The notes under the pieces: generated by a model
The model's database searches: none
The model's input: the letters and a program-made list of their open reading frames with translations, nothing else
What the model was told of the DNA's origin: nothing
Shown here: positions 33,778 through 45,088 of the stretch, piece after piece
How the letters are laid out: every line of letters begins with the position of its first letter
Numbering within the stretch: position 1 is the stretch's first letter
Position numbers and translations under genes: made by a program
Source: Durusdinium trenchii
Lineage: Eukaryota; Sar; Dinophyceae; Suessiales; Symbiodiniaceae
Assembly (NCBI GenBank): GCA_963970005.1
Contig: CAXAMN010018569.1
Span: 1-64,000, forward strand
Direction of reading: 5' to 3'
DNA: 64,000 nt

Positions 33778-34577
33778 TTATAAAACAATCAGCAGCGCTG
33801 TCCCCCTGAACAAGGTCTTAGGTCTGTAGTTGTTGGCGATCAAATCAAACCCGCTGAGGTACCTCTGTCGTGCGCAGGTCGAAGCTCTTGCAGTGTGCTT
33901 GGAGGTCTTGCCACTGTGTGGGGTCAGAAGGGAAGCGTTGTCTGCCCTTTGCCAAACAGAGCCAAAGTGTTGGGTCCTGTGAGTGTGGAAAGTAGTGTGA
34001 GGCTTGGCCGTGGAGTGTAGTAAGTGGGGGCCAAAGGCGCTCAGGAGCTGTTGCCAATCGTTCCATGGAATAGGAGATGTCAAAGCTCTGGCCAGAGTGG
34101 CTTCGATGGTAGAGGGTGAGTGGTCTGCGCCAGTGGATCTTCGAAGCTAATGTGTGCTTGGAGGTCTTGCCACTGTGTGGTGGTCAGAAGGGAAGTGTTG
34201 TCTGGCCAAAGAGGGCCAAAGTGTTGGGTCATGTGAGTGTGGAAAGTAGTGTGTGCCTTGGCCGTGGAGTGTAGTAAGTGGGGGCCAAAGGCGCTCAGCA
34301 GCTGTTGCCAATCGTTCCATGAGGGTGAGTGGTCTGCGCCAGGTGGATCTTTGAGGCTAACGAGCAGGTGGCGGAAGGCGGTCGAATCCAGGTGCTCGAC
34401 CTGAGACCGCCAGCGCGGTCCAAAGCGCTGACGCATGAGCACTGCGAAGGTGGTGTGCACGGGGGCCACATAGGGCGCTGCCGCCGGTCTGCGAGTCGCG
34501 GCGAGGCGCTGCCAGTCGTTCCAGGAGATAGGAGCCGGCAATCGCGCGAGCCATGGCGTACCGTGGACGCCTGGCAT
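33778..34577 (-). pseudogene. Tandem W-N-D-W-Q repeat protein gene, broken
   Basis: Three tandem coding repeats of roughly 70-85 codons lie on the minus strand. Each begins W-N-D-W-Q-x-L and carries P-x6-HTTF-x3-M/R-x-Q-x-FG-x2-W, about 30 residues in. Unit 1 (about 34525-34335) is GC-rich and divergent; units 2 (34322-34080) and 3 (34066-33780) are nearly identical in DNA with a period near 255 bases. Unit 2 lost one C in its GATCCACCTGGCGC equivalent (around 34130), which shifts the frame into a stop at 34080; compared with unit 1 the shift is obvious. Selection for protein in unit 1 and recent duplication of units 2 and 3 are inferred. I do not recognise the repeat; the conserved Trp, His and Gly suggest a folded domain. 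Confidence 0.6.
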
Positions 34578-34619
34578 GGTGAGGGTGGGTCAGAGTTATA
34601 TTGGGTGTAGAGGATCGTG

Positions 34620-35260
34620 GCAGGTGAGGTGCACATGGAATGAGATGTGAAACGGAGCCGAGAGGGCTGCGGGGCGGTGGACATGGAGGGTCGAGGCGGA
34701 GGAGAGAGAAGGTCAGTGGAGGGTAATGGAACAAAGAAAGACCTGCGGGAAGCGGAAAAGTGCAGATGGTCTGCACGTGCACGGGCCCAAAAATAAGAAA
34801 ACAAGAAGCTGGATCACTGGGTATCCGAGCCAAAGTTCTGGGGGTGCTGCAGGTCGGGGGAAGGCACTGCGCAGAGGACGCGTCAACCCAGTGGCGGCGG
34901 TGGCGGTGGGGTTGGTGGGGTTGGGATGCAACGACTATTCAGGTGGAGCAGCCGGTTGGCCTTGGCCTGGATTACAGGTCTCTTCTTTCGGGCGCAGAGT
35001 CTTGCTCCTACCCGGCCGTCCAAAGCATGCCTCAGTGGTCTTTTCTCCGGCGGAAGAGGCCCAGGTTCCACGGCCGTGTTTGGTTCCAAACCCTGCGTGC
35101 CCCCTTGATGTTTACCTGGTGGAAGAGGCTCCAGCAGCCTTCTCTTCGGCAATGATCTTGCGAGAAGCGCTCGGCTTGGCTGTCCCTGGAGACAAAGTGA
35201 TAGAAGGCAGAGGCAAGAATCTGCACCCGACATGAGAGAGATTAAATCCAAGAAGTTGTT
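34620..35260. other. Open frames on both strands, gene uncertain
   Basis: Plus frames of 131 and 169 codons and minus frames of 122-169 codons overlap here, rich in Pro, Arg and Gly. GC content is high, which lowers stop frequency; I could not choose a real frame. Confidence 0.3.
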
Positions 35261-35612
35261 ATGTAGATCGTGTGTTGTCTCGTTGAACGCACAAGTCTGA
35301 CTCCCTTAGCCGTGCCCGTGTAATTTAACCACCTAAAGTGGGGATAAGACAGGGCTTGGGGAGGCATGGGGCCATGAGGTGTCCAGGGTCGGTGGCTGTG
35401 TGAGAGACACATCTCCCAAGTGCTGTCCGGTCAGTCCCGCACGTCCTGAACAGCGAGCGTGGGGGTATCCGAAGACTCCATCACTGGAGTCGTGTCTGAA
35501 GGTCGTCGGGGATGCAAGTCACTGTAGGTGCATACGAAACACAACCAAGGAATTTGAACCGGCCCCATGGGCAGACGTGAAACGTGAAGGACATCCTGCA
35601 GACTGCGGGCGC

Positions 35613-35704
35613 CTGGTCTCGGAGGCGCGCGAGCACCGCTCGCGCGAGGCCCATAGCGGCCGCAGGGTCGATGCGTTCGTTGGTCCAGTACATTTGCGTG
35701 AAGC
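35613..35704 (-). CDS. Candidate exon
   Basis: After TGTAAACGGAG the minus strand reads FTQMYWTNERIDPAAAMGLA then RAVLARLRDQ, ending at a possible GC donor GACCAG|GCGCCC. The frame is open for 103 codons in all (35792-35481), so the exon may be longer. The peptide is a clean amphipathic helix. Not recognised. Confidence 0.45.
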
Positions 35705-36232
35705 TCCGTTTACAAGGACTTGCAACAGGTCTGCTGTTAAAGCCAGCATTTGGAGAGGAGCGCACTGCTTTCATGCGTATTGCCCCCGTCATGTAAACTC
35801 ACACGGCCTCATACTGCAGTAGCGGCAAAGAGGTTCACGCCTTTGTCAAAGTCATGTCTATTCGTTTCAGTGTTTGCCGCAAGGTGTGACGCATATGGTT
35901 GGTTTCCAAAATGTCTTTTCCCAAAATGGTGCACTCATCGCAATTCCATGGGGGCCCGCTTCTAAATCTCCTTTAAGCTCCAACCACACTCAAACTACAG
36001 GGATGTTAAGCATGAAGGCATGTCAACTGCAAAAACTGTGAGAGGTGTCTAGCGCGGACCTTTTCAGGGGCCTGTTGAGCTGCTGGAGCATGCTGGAGCT
36101 GTTGTTGCTGCTAGTGCTGCTGGTCTTGCCCATTTTTGTTCTCAGAATTCAGGACGACATAGGAAGGATGTAAAAGCTGACTCAAAAGATTTGGATGTTG
36201 GATGGGCAAATGGTCAAGAAATGGACCGTCGT

Positions 36233-36261
36233 CTAGCGCGGTGCTAGCGCCAGCCTAGCGC
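36233..36261 (+). repeat. CTAGCGC triplet, 11-bp phased (left)
   Basis: CTAGCGC begins at 36233, 36244 and 36255, each exactly 11 bases apart. A single extra copy lies at 36049. Confidence 0.85.
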
Positions 36262-36299
36262 GAAAATCTCCGTCGATTTCTTGATCCTGTCAGATTCTT

Positions 36300-36420
36300 A
36301 CTTTTCCTGCTTGCTTGTCTTCTTCTTCTTCTTGGTTGTGCATTCTTCTTCTTCTGCTTTGTTTTTATTTGTCTTGTCTTGCTTCTTCTTTTTGCTGCTC
36401 TCTGCTTGTTTCTTTTTCCT
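36300..36420 (+). repeat. TTC/CTT pyrimidine tract
   Basis: Imperfect (TTC)n with TGC and GTT interruptions, flanked on both sides by the CTAGCGC triplets. Confidence 0.85.
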
Positions 36421-36446
36421 GCTTGCTCATCCTGTTATGAAGAAAT

Positions 36447-36475
36447 CTAGCGCCAACCTAGCGCCAATCTAGCGC
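36447..36475 (+). repeat. CTAGCGC triplet, 11-bp phased (right)
   Basis: CTAGCGC begins at 36447, 36458 and 36469, again 11 bases apart, 214 bases from the left cluster and on the far side of the TTC tract. Confidence 0.85.
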
Positions 36476-36818
36476 TGCCTTGCTGTATCACCATAGTCTG
36501 CTGGGGGCCCGCTTCTAAACGAAGACTTAAAAACACATCTCCAACCTTAAAAGTTTACGTTTATCTATATTTTTTGAGTAGGGCTTTTTGAGCGCAGTCC
36601 ATATAGCTATTAGAGCAACGCACAATGCTTTCCCCCGAAACGAAACGTAATAAGTCCCCGACAAGGACTGAAGGACTTTCCAGGCGCTCAAGGCGCCCAT
36701 TGTCAGGAGACTCACACCGATCTCCGAAATGTTCCTTGTGGAGGCTTGTATTGGCAGAAAACTTGGCAGAAAATATACTCTTCCTAAGGAGGGGCACAGG
36801 GTATGATCTAGGTCAATA

Positions 36819-37607
36819 TTGAAGCTCTCCCACTGTGGTCTCAATTCTTTGACCCTGTGGCCGATCGATCTGTTGTCGTTCGGGCCAGCAATGATCCCTT
36901 TTCGGCAGCACAGCAGCAGAAGGAGCAAATTCAGCAGCAGCAGCAGCAGCAGCAAACCACCCAGCAGGATCAGCAGCAATCCCAGCGTCAGCAGCAAACA
37001 CAACAGCAGCAGCAGCAGCCGCAGCAGCAAACCCAGTAGCAGCCACAGCAGCGGCAGCAGCCGCAGCTCACCCCGCAGCAGCAGCAGGAGACGCAGCCAA
37101 GGCAAACCACCCAGCAGCAGCAGGAGCAAAATCCAGCAGCAGCAGCAGCAGGAGCAAACGAGCACACCAGGCAGCAGCAGCTACAGCAGCAGCAACAGCA
37201 ACAAAGTTTTTCTACCCGCTCACCGCGCGCAGGGGGGAGTTGAACCTCGGAGGGGGGGGGTCCATAAGATTGATGTAATCAATTATTTGAGGTTTCTGAG
37301 GCGCGTCCACCCCATCACATTTAACTTGCTAAAGCAAGAGCAACTTCAGCTAGCTAAGGCTAGCTTTCGTGATTTCCCTGCAAAAAGAATCTATGTTGAC
37401 CTTCGTTCACTTTGGGGGTTCTGGGTGAAGGGGTTCCCCCCCCACATCTCCAACTGCCAAGCAGCGGAAAGGACAACTTGCAATGGTTCGCCAAGGCCAA
37501 GGCGATCAACTTTCCGAAGGCCCGGTAGCGCACTGCGGAGCATCGTCGGGTCAGCGGGTGGAGAAGGCATGAAAAGGCATGGTGAGGTCGGCCGGATTCT
37601 TAGGTAG
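36819..37607 (+). other. Long frame over a CAG tract
   Basis: A 262-codon plus frame crosses the CAG-rich tract (36905-37200), where it codes mainly for Ser; another frame codes poly-Gln and the minus strand poly-Leu/Ala. After the tract it reads RGGVHKIDVINYLRFLRRVH then PITFNLLKQEQLQLAKASFR, which is protein-like. The frame is probably open because of the repeat, and the second half may be a genuine remnant. Confidence 0.25.
36905..37200 (+). repeat. Imperfect CAG tract
   Basis: About 300 bases dominated by CAG with ACC, CAA and GGA interruptions. Confidence 0.95.
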
Positions 37608-38066
37608 CGGGGCAGATTCTTAGGTAGTTTGTGGTTTTCTTTGTTCAAAAGCGAGATGTTTGTAGTACATTCCATGGCACATGTGCCTTTCAAAGCATGT
37701 GAACCCTTCACGGGTCTTTCACGCCTGTTTCGATGTTTCAACAGCATGTAACGAGTTGTAAGTGAGATCCAAACCCGCTCTCAAAGCACCGGACTGCCAC
37801 TGAAGGACCAGAGGCTTGACGGTACCGATCCCGTCCACAGAAAAAGGAAAGAGCCGCAAATGGTAGGGGTCAGGGGTTGGTAGCGAACCTGAGTGACCTC
37901 TATGGGCCCACAAACTTCAACGATTTGAACATATATACCCGTTCACCGTTAGTTCGACCATTGAAAGAATGGGACAGACCAGGTGACTTGTAGTGTAACA
38001 TCCTGAGTAAAACAATGGTTGTTTGGCCAAGACCATTGAAACAATGGTTGTTGGAATCCCAGGGTT

Positions 38067-38092
38067 TTTATATATATATATATATATATATT
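38067..38092 (+). repeat. (TA)n tract
   Basis: Alternating TA. Similar tracts lie at 4979-5000, 27029-27047 and 43918-43931. Confidence 0.9.
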
Positions 38093-38198
38093 TGTTTTAT
38101 AGTTTATATAGTGACCTTTCCTAGGTCCAGGGACTACTGACGGGCCCCAACGTGGGCCCCAACGCCCCGTCAGACTCGAGCATCTTTGACCAGTGTAC

Positions 38199-38296
38199 TA
38201 ACTTAGAATCTTGATTAATAGACTCCCCCTGTGAAGAGGATATTCCACTTCAAATGGGGGGTTTATCCGGGGTTTATTACTCAAGAGTCTACATTA
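38199..38296. repeat. Family D TIR element
   Basis: Right end CTCAAGAGTCTACATTA, body TGTGAAGAGGATATTCCACT shared with the 2.9-kb copy. Confidence 0.8.
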
Positions 38297-38604
38297 CCTT
38301 CCTACCATATACCTATCGCCTTGTCAGCATGACAACTGTGAAAGAACACAACCACACAATCCATACAAAACACTGCACCACCATGACGGACGACCAGAAA
38401 AACACGAAAACACCAAAACACCTCCTGTGCGGCAAAAGAGGCTCTTCCCTTCCAGCCCTTCCATTCCCATCATTGATCAAAACACATCACATTCGTCTTC
38501 CCTTTGGATTTGTGAGAATACCGCGGCACGCGACGCTGCACGCTGCTGCACGTGCCCCCCGCAGGCCACGGGAAGGAAAACGACCAGGCCTGCCAGGGAC
38601 TCAC

Positions 38605-38658
38605 CACGTAACGTCGTGCTGTACAAAGAGTTGGCGTGCGAAGAGAACCACTGTTGAC
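38605..38658 (-). CDS. Candidate short exon
   Basis: Acceptor GGTGGCGCCAG and donor ACGTG|GTGAGT bound a 54-base segment reading STVVLFARQLFVQHDVT. The donor is a full consensus. Not recognised. Confidence 0.4.
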
Positions 38659-39882
38659 CTGGCGCCACCGGCCCGCGACCCGCCGTGCGATGCGAATCGA
38701 GATCTGTTTGGGGCGAAACGGGAGGGGTGAGATCCCAAGATCAACGGTGGGGCACGTGGGGCACGGAAGAATGTGGTCCTCAAACATGCCCCAGTGCTCT
38801 CAAGTCTCAAGTTATATAGTTTCAAAATGTTTCAAACAATAACGGAAGTGGTAAACCACCTGTTTCTAGATTAAAATGGTCATCCACACCATGCCATCCA
38901 CGTCCATGATTGTTTCAGGCAGTGTATGTTCACTGAAGCATATTCAAACGAATAGACATCCAGCCGGTCGGACAAAGAAAAACGCCACCAGAGTGGGGTC
39001 ATGTGAATCATGTGAGGTCTGCCTCCACAGCAGCTCCTTCGCTGGAAACATCCTCGACCAATGTGTTCAGAACAAAACACGCCTTTCATTCCTCAACTCC
39101 TGGCATTCGGCGTGCTTTTTTCCTAAGTGAGTGATTGGGGTCCCTTAAACGCCATAAAAACCTTCAGTGTCAGCCTCGGCTCAGGTGCCTCTATACCCAG
39201 TGGTGGAAGCAATGGTTTTGGAATGTTTAGGAAAAGGATCGCATTTGGCTCGTTGCACAAACTGCAGAACTTGAGTCCGACACCCTCAAAAGCTCCTTGG
39301 ACCCTCCAAAATCATTGATTAATTATATCCGGGACAATTTCTCCGGCTAGATAACTTTTCTAGAGACTTCCGTTGGATGCGTTAAAAAGAAACGGTTGGC
39401 CTGGCCGGCCTGTGTACTATCTAAAAATCTTGTGAAAAAACAGCTCGGTTCGCTCTCGGGATGTTGGGTCTCACGCCGTTCGCCAGCTGGGCAACCCCTC
39501 CAAAGGTGCATATGAACTGGGAGTGCCGTCGACTGTTCCAAAGGACTGGTCTGACCAGCTTGGGCGATCCGATGTCAGGAGCTTCACGCGACGCGACGGC
39601 GAAAGGCCATCCACAGTCTGGTTTGAAGGCCACAGCCATTAGCTTCAGTGGACGCCAGTTAGGATTGAAATGAACTTCACATCATCGAGGAACATGACTG
39701 TACCGTAGGTCACTGCTGATTTCATGTGTTGATCCGATTTCATGTACGTACGTAGTACTTCAAGGCAACACATACATCCTCGAACTGGATCGTCTGCTAG
39801 GCTCGGCTAGGGCGACATATACGATATGGCGACACCATGCGGCGGTAGCCCGTGAGGTTGACCTCCTATAGGTTTTGGTCTA

Positions 39883-39986
39883 GGTTTCAGAGTAGATGGC
39901 ACCAGTTATCCCAAGTTCGGTGGTTTATATGGACCCCCATCTGTTTAAGACAGGGTGCCAGTGCCAGTGCCATCTACTCTGAAACC
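39883..39986. repeat. Family F: perfect 20-bp inverted repeat
   Basis: GGTTTCAGAGTAGATGGCAC (39883-39902) and its exact complement (39967-39986), 64-base spacer with a CCAGTG direct repeat. Single copy seen. Confidence 0.9.
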
Positions 39987-40165
39987 ACTGCGTATTCTAT
40001 TCATGTTCAGGTGGGAGGAAACCCCGAAAACGCCGGGTGCCATGACTCAAAGGCCCATAGCCATCTAGAGTCAGCTTATCGGTCCGGTGGCCCCCCCGAG
40101 TGTTGACTGAGTAAGTGATGACCGCCACTTAGTCCGCGTCTTCAGTTGGTCCAAGCTGGGTCCTT

Positions 40166-40236
40166 CATTAAGCAACAAAGGATTGAAGGACCCTATCAGA
40201 TCATCCCAGTGGGTGGGGTCACTTAACCTCTTTTGG
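40166..40236 (+). repeat. Family B element, divergent
   Basis: CAACAAAGGATTGAAGGACC and TTAACCTCTTTTGG ends. A further remnant lies at 40850-40915. Confidence 0.6.
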
Positions 40237-40973
40237 AGGTCAGATGCTCAAGTCGATGAGGTCACCAGTGGGGTCAGATGATGATCCCACTCAGTGGGGT
40301 CACACAAAAACCTCTAGATCAAGGCTCTTGAGGTCGAATCAAGTCGAAGCTACGACGAACACAACCAACCACCACCGAAGGAATTCCACCCCGATGGCAA
40401 CGAGGTGCCAGGAACAACACCCTTCGCCTGACCTGGTTGACTATGAGAAACATGCGAAGGACCTGCGTTGGTCGCCTAAGTATGTCTAAGTTCGCTTAGC
40501 AAAACACTGGAGCTTCGAATCCCAAGGTATATATCGTATTGATATCAACCAAGACTTAAACCTCTTCAGAAACAAACAAAACTGCTCCAAACCATAAACC
40601 GGCTCCAACGCCCGGCCCAGTCTTGGGGGAAATCATCCACTGAATGTCTTTGGCAAACACACGTCCTTCCTACGCGATGTCGACCGAAGGACGTCCGCTG
40701 GGTTCTGGGAAGAAGGGCACCAAAGAAGGACCCAAACCCGCCGAACATCGTCATCGTCCACGACGTCTTGCTCGGCAAAGCCGTTCCCCGTTCCCAGAAG
40801 GGGATTCACCCGGAAACCATTTCCAACAACATCATCCTCAATAAGTGACCTGAACTAGGACCCGGAAAACCTGGGGTACCCAACTGGGATAGTCGGGTCC
40901 CTCAACCGGAACAGAACACCAAGGGGATGCATCCCTGGCAGCGCAAAATCGTCGACCAAAAGGTCAACCATCC

Positions 40974-41130
40974 ATGGCGGCCTGTGCCACGGTGGAACTC
41001 GAAGAGAGGCTGCGCGGGCTTTTGGACTTCGGCCCTGGCGGTCCGGCTGGCTCTTCGTTCGGTCTTGCACCGGCATGGTGTGTCGTCGCTGTGGCGTTGG
41101 TGTGTGGGTTCAGTTCGGTTTCACGAGGAA
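40974..41130 (+). other. Possible plus-strand start exon
   Basis: From an ATG at 40974 the plus strand reads MAACATVELEERLRGLLDFG then PGGPAGSSFGLAPA. The first 30 residues are protein-like. The opposite strand is also open (Ser/Pro-rich), so the strand is unsure. Confidence 0.3.
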
Positions 41131-41281
41131 CGAACCCAAACAACGGACGTCCTATTTCCCCACCCTTGGGCCGACACCTTCGCAGGGGTCCGGACCCCGA
41201 CACCGGACCCTCAAAAGCCTATGTATTTGAGGGGCCGGATTCTTAGGGTTATAGGATTCCAAGACTCTGACGAGCACATGT

Positions 41282-41364
41282 CATGGAAGTGGATGAGCGC
41301 ATGTCATTGTCCTAAAAGGAAGACTACTGTCCTTGACGCCGAGGGTGTGCCATCCACTTCCATG
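41282..41364. repeat. 14-bp inverted repeat
   Basis: CATGGAAGTGGATG (41282-41295) and its complement (41351-41364). Confidence 0.85.
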
Positions 41365-41717
41365 TGAGTGAGTCGGCATGTAAGTCCTGTAGAATAGAAG
41401 GTACGACACAAGGGATGTTGGAGAGCCGGTGCCCTTTCTCCCTTCACGACCATATAATAAGTAGGGTCCATTCCAAACATGTCCAAACCAATATGTATCA
41501 GAGTTGAACGTTCGTCACGTCTGCAATCAACTCCACGCAAAGAACACCACCACCGAATCTGGCCGCCACACGGCCACACGGCCTCGGATTTGGCTGCATC
41601 TTCCCCATGCGATTCACTGATTCCATGGGGCCATGGGGTGTCAAAATTTATGCGCATAATCACACCTGCCCAAAAACAAATGTCCATGCACCACCCCCCA
41701 ACCCGCTCATTCACTCC

Positions 41718-41802
41718 CAAGAGAGGTTCTGTGACCGTAACTAGGACCTTACTAGGATACCTATGGGATAGGCTAGTTCGGGTCCTGACCCACCTCTGTT
41801 GG
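41718..41802 (+). repeat. Family B element
   Basis: CCAAGAGAGGTT and CCCACCTCTGTTGG ends. Confidence 0.85.
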
Positions 41803-42099
41803 TCCGTATGGGAGAGCTCACCAATCTTCGGCCCGCCTTCGGATGGTGAGCTCACTCAAGTTCTCCTTCGCGGCTGCCCGGAAATCAATGTGACACAACG
41901 GAGTAAAAATGACTCACTGCAAGGGAGCCTTCACTGCAAGTCTGATGTCCAAGTGAAAGGTTTTGAATGGGGATGGTTGAAAGATGTTGGAAAGGAAAAA
42001 CCCCTGTCAAATGATGGCTCTACATCTCCACGGTAAAGGGGAGCTTGACGGTCAACATGATTCTTAAGGTTCCAGGATACCTTTGCAGATGGATATCTC

Positions 42100-43080
42100 A
42101 GGATGAGGCGTGCAAAGAAAAAGAACAGCATCATTTAAAAAACACGACGGGGATCAAACAGAATAATAAAGGAGTCAAACAAATATTCCCTGCAAACAAT
42201 GAAAGGACAGACACAAGGTAAAGGACAACAGCAACAGCGCGGGCGACCAAAGGATAATGACTGGATGTTTGCCAATGCTACTGCCAATGCTTGCAACACA
42301 TAATCAAATCACATAGGCGAGGGCGTGCATTGATTGGTGTGGATATGCGATGAGTGACCAAAGAAAGTGTCGTGGTATAGGCAAACATCAACAACCACAA
42401 AATAGATCACCATCGAAAACAACACACCCCATTGCCTCAGATCAATGAAAGCGACAAGAACCAAGGCAACCGGGTAGTTTGTGTTTTTGTAAACCTCGTG
42501 TTTTGGAGACATGGACCACTTCGGCCAGCGGAAGCAGGACTCCCGGAGCAGGACAGCGAGCAGGACAGCGGGGGACAGAGCTGGCCTGCCCTCGGAGTTG
42601 AGAGCTGGAGTCGTCCAAGTTGGGCAGGTCTTTCCTTCGCATGGAGGGCATTGTGATGCCTTCCATTTCGGAGGGCGAATCTCCTCCAGTGCATCGTGGC
42701 GCATAGTGAAGGACTTAAGTGATGTGCGTCGTACATTCTACTCGTGATTGGCCACCCGAGTGTGCTGGTACGGAACTGGTCCCACTTCATGTCGCACCAC
42801 TAGACCACTTGGCCTCATGATCACCCCGAAGTCCTAGCTGTCGGTGATGACTGCCTCCACTCCATTTCTCTCAGATTCCAAGTGGCGCAAATCGGATCCA
42901 ACAGCTCAAGCAGACTTCCTGGAACCGGTTTGATCTCCTCAGCGAAACTGACCCCTGCACTCTCCATCAATCACGGTTTTCGTACATCCTCAGGATGCGT
43001 CTGTGGCTCTGCGAACCACGACAGGAACTGGTCGAATTTCCTGCCCTCCTGGCCTGATCGGCCGTTTGACCTGATCCTGG
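42100..43080. other. No clear gene
   Basis: A plus frame from 42511 (MDHFGQRKQDSRSRTASRTA) and opposing minus frames overlap a direct repeat AGCAGGACAGCG. No splice-bounded choice made. Confidence 0.3.
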
Positions 43081-43159
43081 AGAAGTCAGGACAGGGAGGA
43101 GCGTTCCGTGAGCTCTCTCAACCTTCCTTTCAGACTCTCTTCTATTGAAATCAAAACAT

Positions 43160-43322
43160 ATTGAATATCGAATCTCTTCTCTCCAAGATCTCTCTGAACG
43201 ATGCGTTTCAACAGAAGAGAGAGGTCTTCGAGAGAAGAGATTCGATACTCAATGTGACCTCGCTTTTCTGTTGAAATGTATAGCAAGTCGAACATCGAAT
43301 CTCTTCTCTCCAAGACTCTCTC
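43160..43322. repeat. Forward-reverse-forward triple repeat
   Basis: The core ATCGAATCTCTTCTCTCCAA occurs forward at about 43167, as a near complement at 43223-43246, and forward again near 43294. Confidence 0.85.
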
Positions 43323-44049
43323 AACCTTTCATACTCTCTTCTGCCAAGTCCTCTTCCTCGGCCACTTCAGCCGCACGGACCACTTCAACCTTACCTTAAA
43401 CCCTAGAGTTTTATCTCTTTTCAAGTCACACCAATCTACCAAGGCCAAATCAAATAGGGCACCACCTGCGTGCCCAATGAGGATGTTACATGATCTTAAC
43501 GCATCTCATGCTCAGGATGGTGTAAGACCACCCATGGTCAATCATTCCGGTGGCCAACATAACCGAACACTCTGAAACTTGGTGGACCTTACGATGAACA
43601 AATTATATAAGCGGTCAGAGACTCAATCTGTTTTCTGTCGCAGGAGACAGAGAATGTATGGTCCAAAGTGGACTCTATAAAAGCCAGGCGGCCATGTCAC
43701 ACCCCAAAAATGGTTCATCACAGATATCACAGATCTAGATACTAGTATGCTCTGAACAAGTCAGACATGTGATATGCACAAGACAAAGATGTGCAAAATG
43801 CTCTAGGGGGGCATCCGGTCATCAAAAAAGAAGCCAACAAAAGGCAACTCATTGAAAAATTGCCACACCACTTGAAGAGTCTCTTGAACCAAGACAGTGC
43901 ATGAATATATCTATCTATATATATATATATTGACCATTTTGGAACAATTTTGCACATCTAGTGCATCAAGTAAAAAACACGGCTTCCAATTCCATTTCTC
44001 CTCTATCACCTCAATCAAACCAAGGTGTGTTCACCTTTCATCTTGAAGC

Positions 44050-44406
44050 TATTCTTTATGAGAACCATGACCACTATCACGAAGTTCATGGATGCGTTCA
44101 AGCCCACTCACCCTTAAGAAAGCTCGGATACCGGCAGCGAGCATTCTGTCTTGGACATGTTCAGTGAAAAAGTACCCAAGGTAGAGCATCATTCGTACAG
44201 AAACCTTCTTGGAGTCCAAGACCTTTTGTCTTGAAGATCAAAGGCTTGTCAGCAGATTTCATGGAGGTAGTGGCCATGAGAGCATGGCCAAAGGCTCGTT
44301 GAGCACTGAACTTGGTGTTCGAAGCAGCAACACGAGAAAGATACAGATTTAAACAAAAGGAAAAAAGCACTTCTCTTGAGAAGGTGCAAGGGTGTCTCAC
44401 CTTCAA
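44050..44406 (-). other. Possible decayed coding region
   Basis: Minus frames read FSAQRAFGHALMATTSMKSA then DKPLIFKTKGLGLQ, followed after a shift by EHVQDRMLAAGIRAFLRVSG and LERIHELRDSG. No family recognised. Confidence 0.25.
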
Positions 44407-44796
44407 AAAATATCCCTATAGCATATTTTTAGTCGATTTTGGCTTAGGTCAGCACCGGAAAACATGAGATACTCGTCAGCGAAAACCGCGACCTTGTCAG
44501 TGATCTCCCCCACATCCATAGAACCTCAACACAGGATTATATGGTTGATTCTTCCCTCCAAAGCGCTCATTTTGCCTCAGGATTTTTTCAAAACCTGACA
44601 CCGGTACTTATCCAGGATGTTCATAAAAGTCAAGTGTTCCACCCAGGGATCAAATACTTTCATTGACATTCCAACCCTCTACCCGGGACTGTTCTTCCAT
44701 GATCTTCCCCTTCCACCAATGAAAACAGTGTCAATTTATCATACACCTCCCAAATCTCTTCTTTGATCTTCCAACCCTCTGCCCGGCAGCTTCCAC

Positions 44797-44968
44797 CAGA
44801 GATCCACGCCCCCTGTCCCCACACGGACGGTCGCCACGCCTCGCCGCATCACCCGCCGCCCCTCCTCGAAGGGCGCATCCACCACGATGGACGATCCTCC
44901 ACCGGGCATGGGCATATTACCGGTGACCTCGGCGCGTGCCACGCGCGAGCTCGTGTTGATGCGGACGT
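44797..44968 (-). CDS. Candidate exon
   Basis: A 172-base GC-rich minus-strand segment between an AG (GTCTAGACTAG) and a donor CTCTG|GTGGAA reads VRINTSSRVARAEVTGNMPM, then GGGSSIVVDAPFEEGRRVMR and RGVATVRVGTGG. The alternation of beta-like segments and Gly turns suggests a beta-rich enzyme domain. GT dinucleotides inside (CACCG|GTAATA, CCCG|GTGGAGG) could shorten it. Not recognised. Confidence 0.5.
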
Positions 44969-44998
44969 CTAGTCTAGACGAAAAAGGACGTGACGAAG

Positions 44999-45088
44999 CC
45001 AGCAGAGGTGGGTCAGAACCCTAGTTCGGATATCCCAGTCTGGTACCCTGGTGACGGGTCCTATTTACGGTCACTTAACCTCACTTGG
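44999..45088 (-). repeat. Family B element, reverse orientation
   Basis: CCAGCAGAGGTGGGTCAGAA and TCACTTAACCTCACTTGG ends. Confidence 0.85.

Noticed and set aside
36527-37165. 212-codon minus frame rich in Leu
   Set aside because: Mostly CTG/CTC codons from the CAG tract read backwards; looks like membrane protein only by composition.
41520-41580. CCACACGGCCACACGG repeat as regulatory array
   Set aside because: Only two and a half units; the same string occurs at 15425 and 63757 as ordinary sequence.
44430-44450. Possible spliced-leader remnant (TTTTGGCTTAG)
   Set aside because: Only seven to nine bases resemble the dinoflagellate leader CCATTTTGGCTCAAG; too short.
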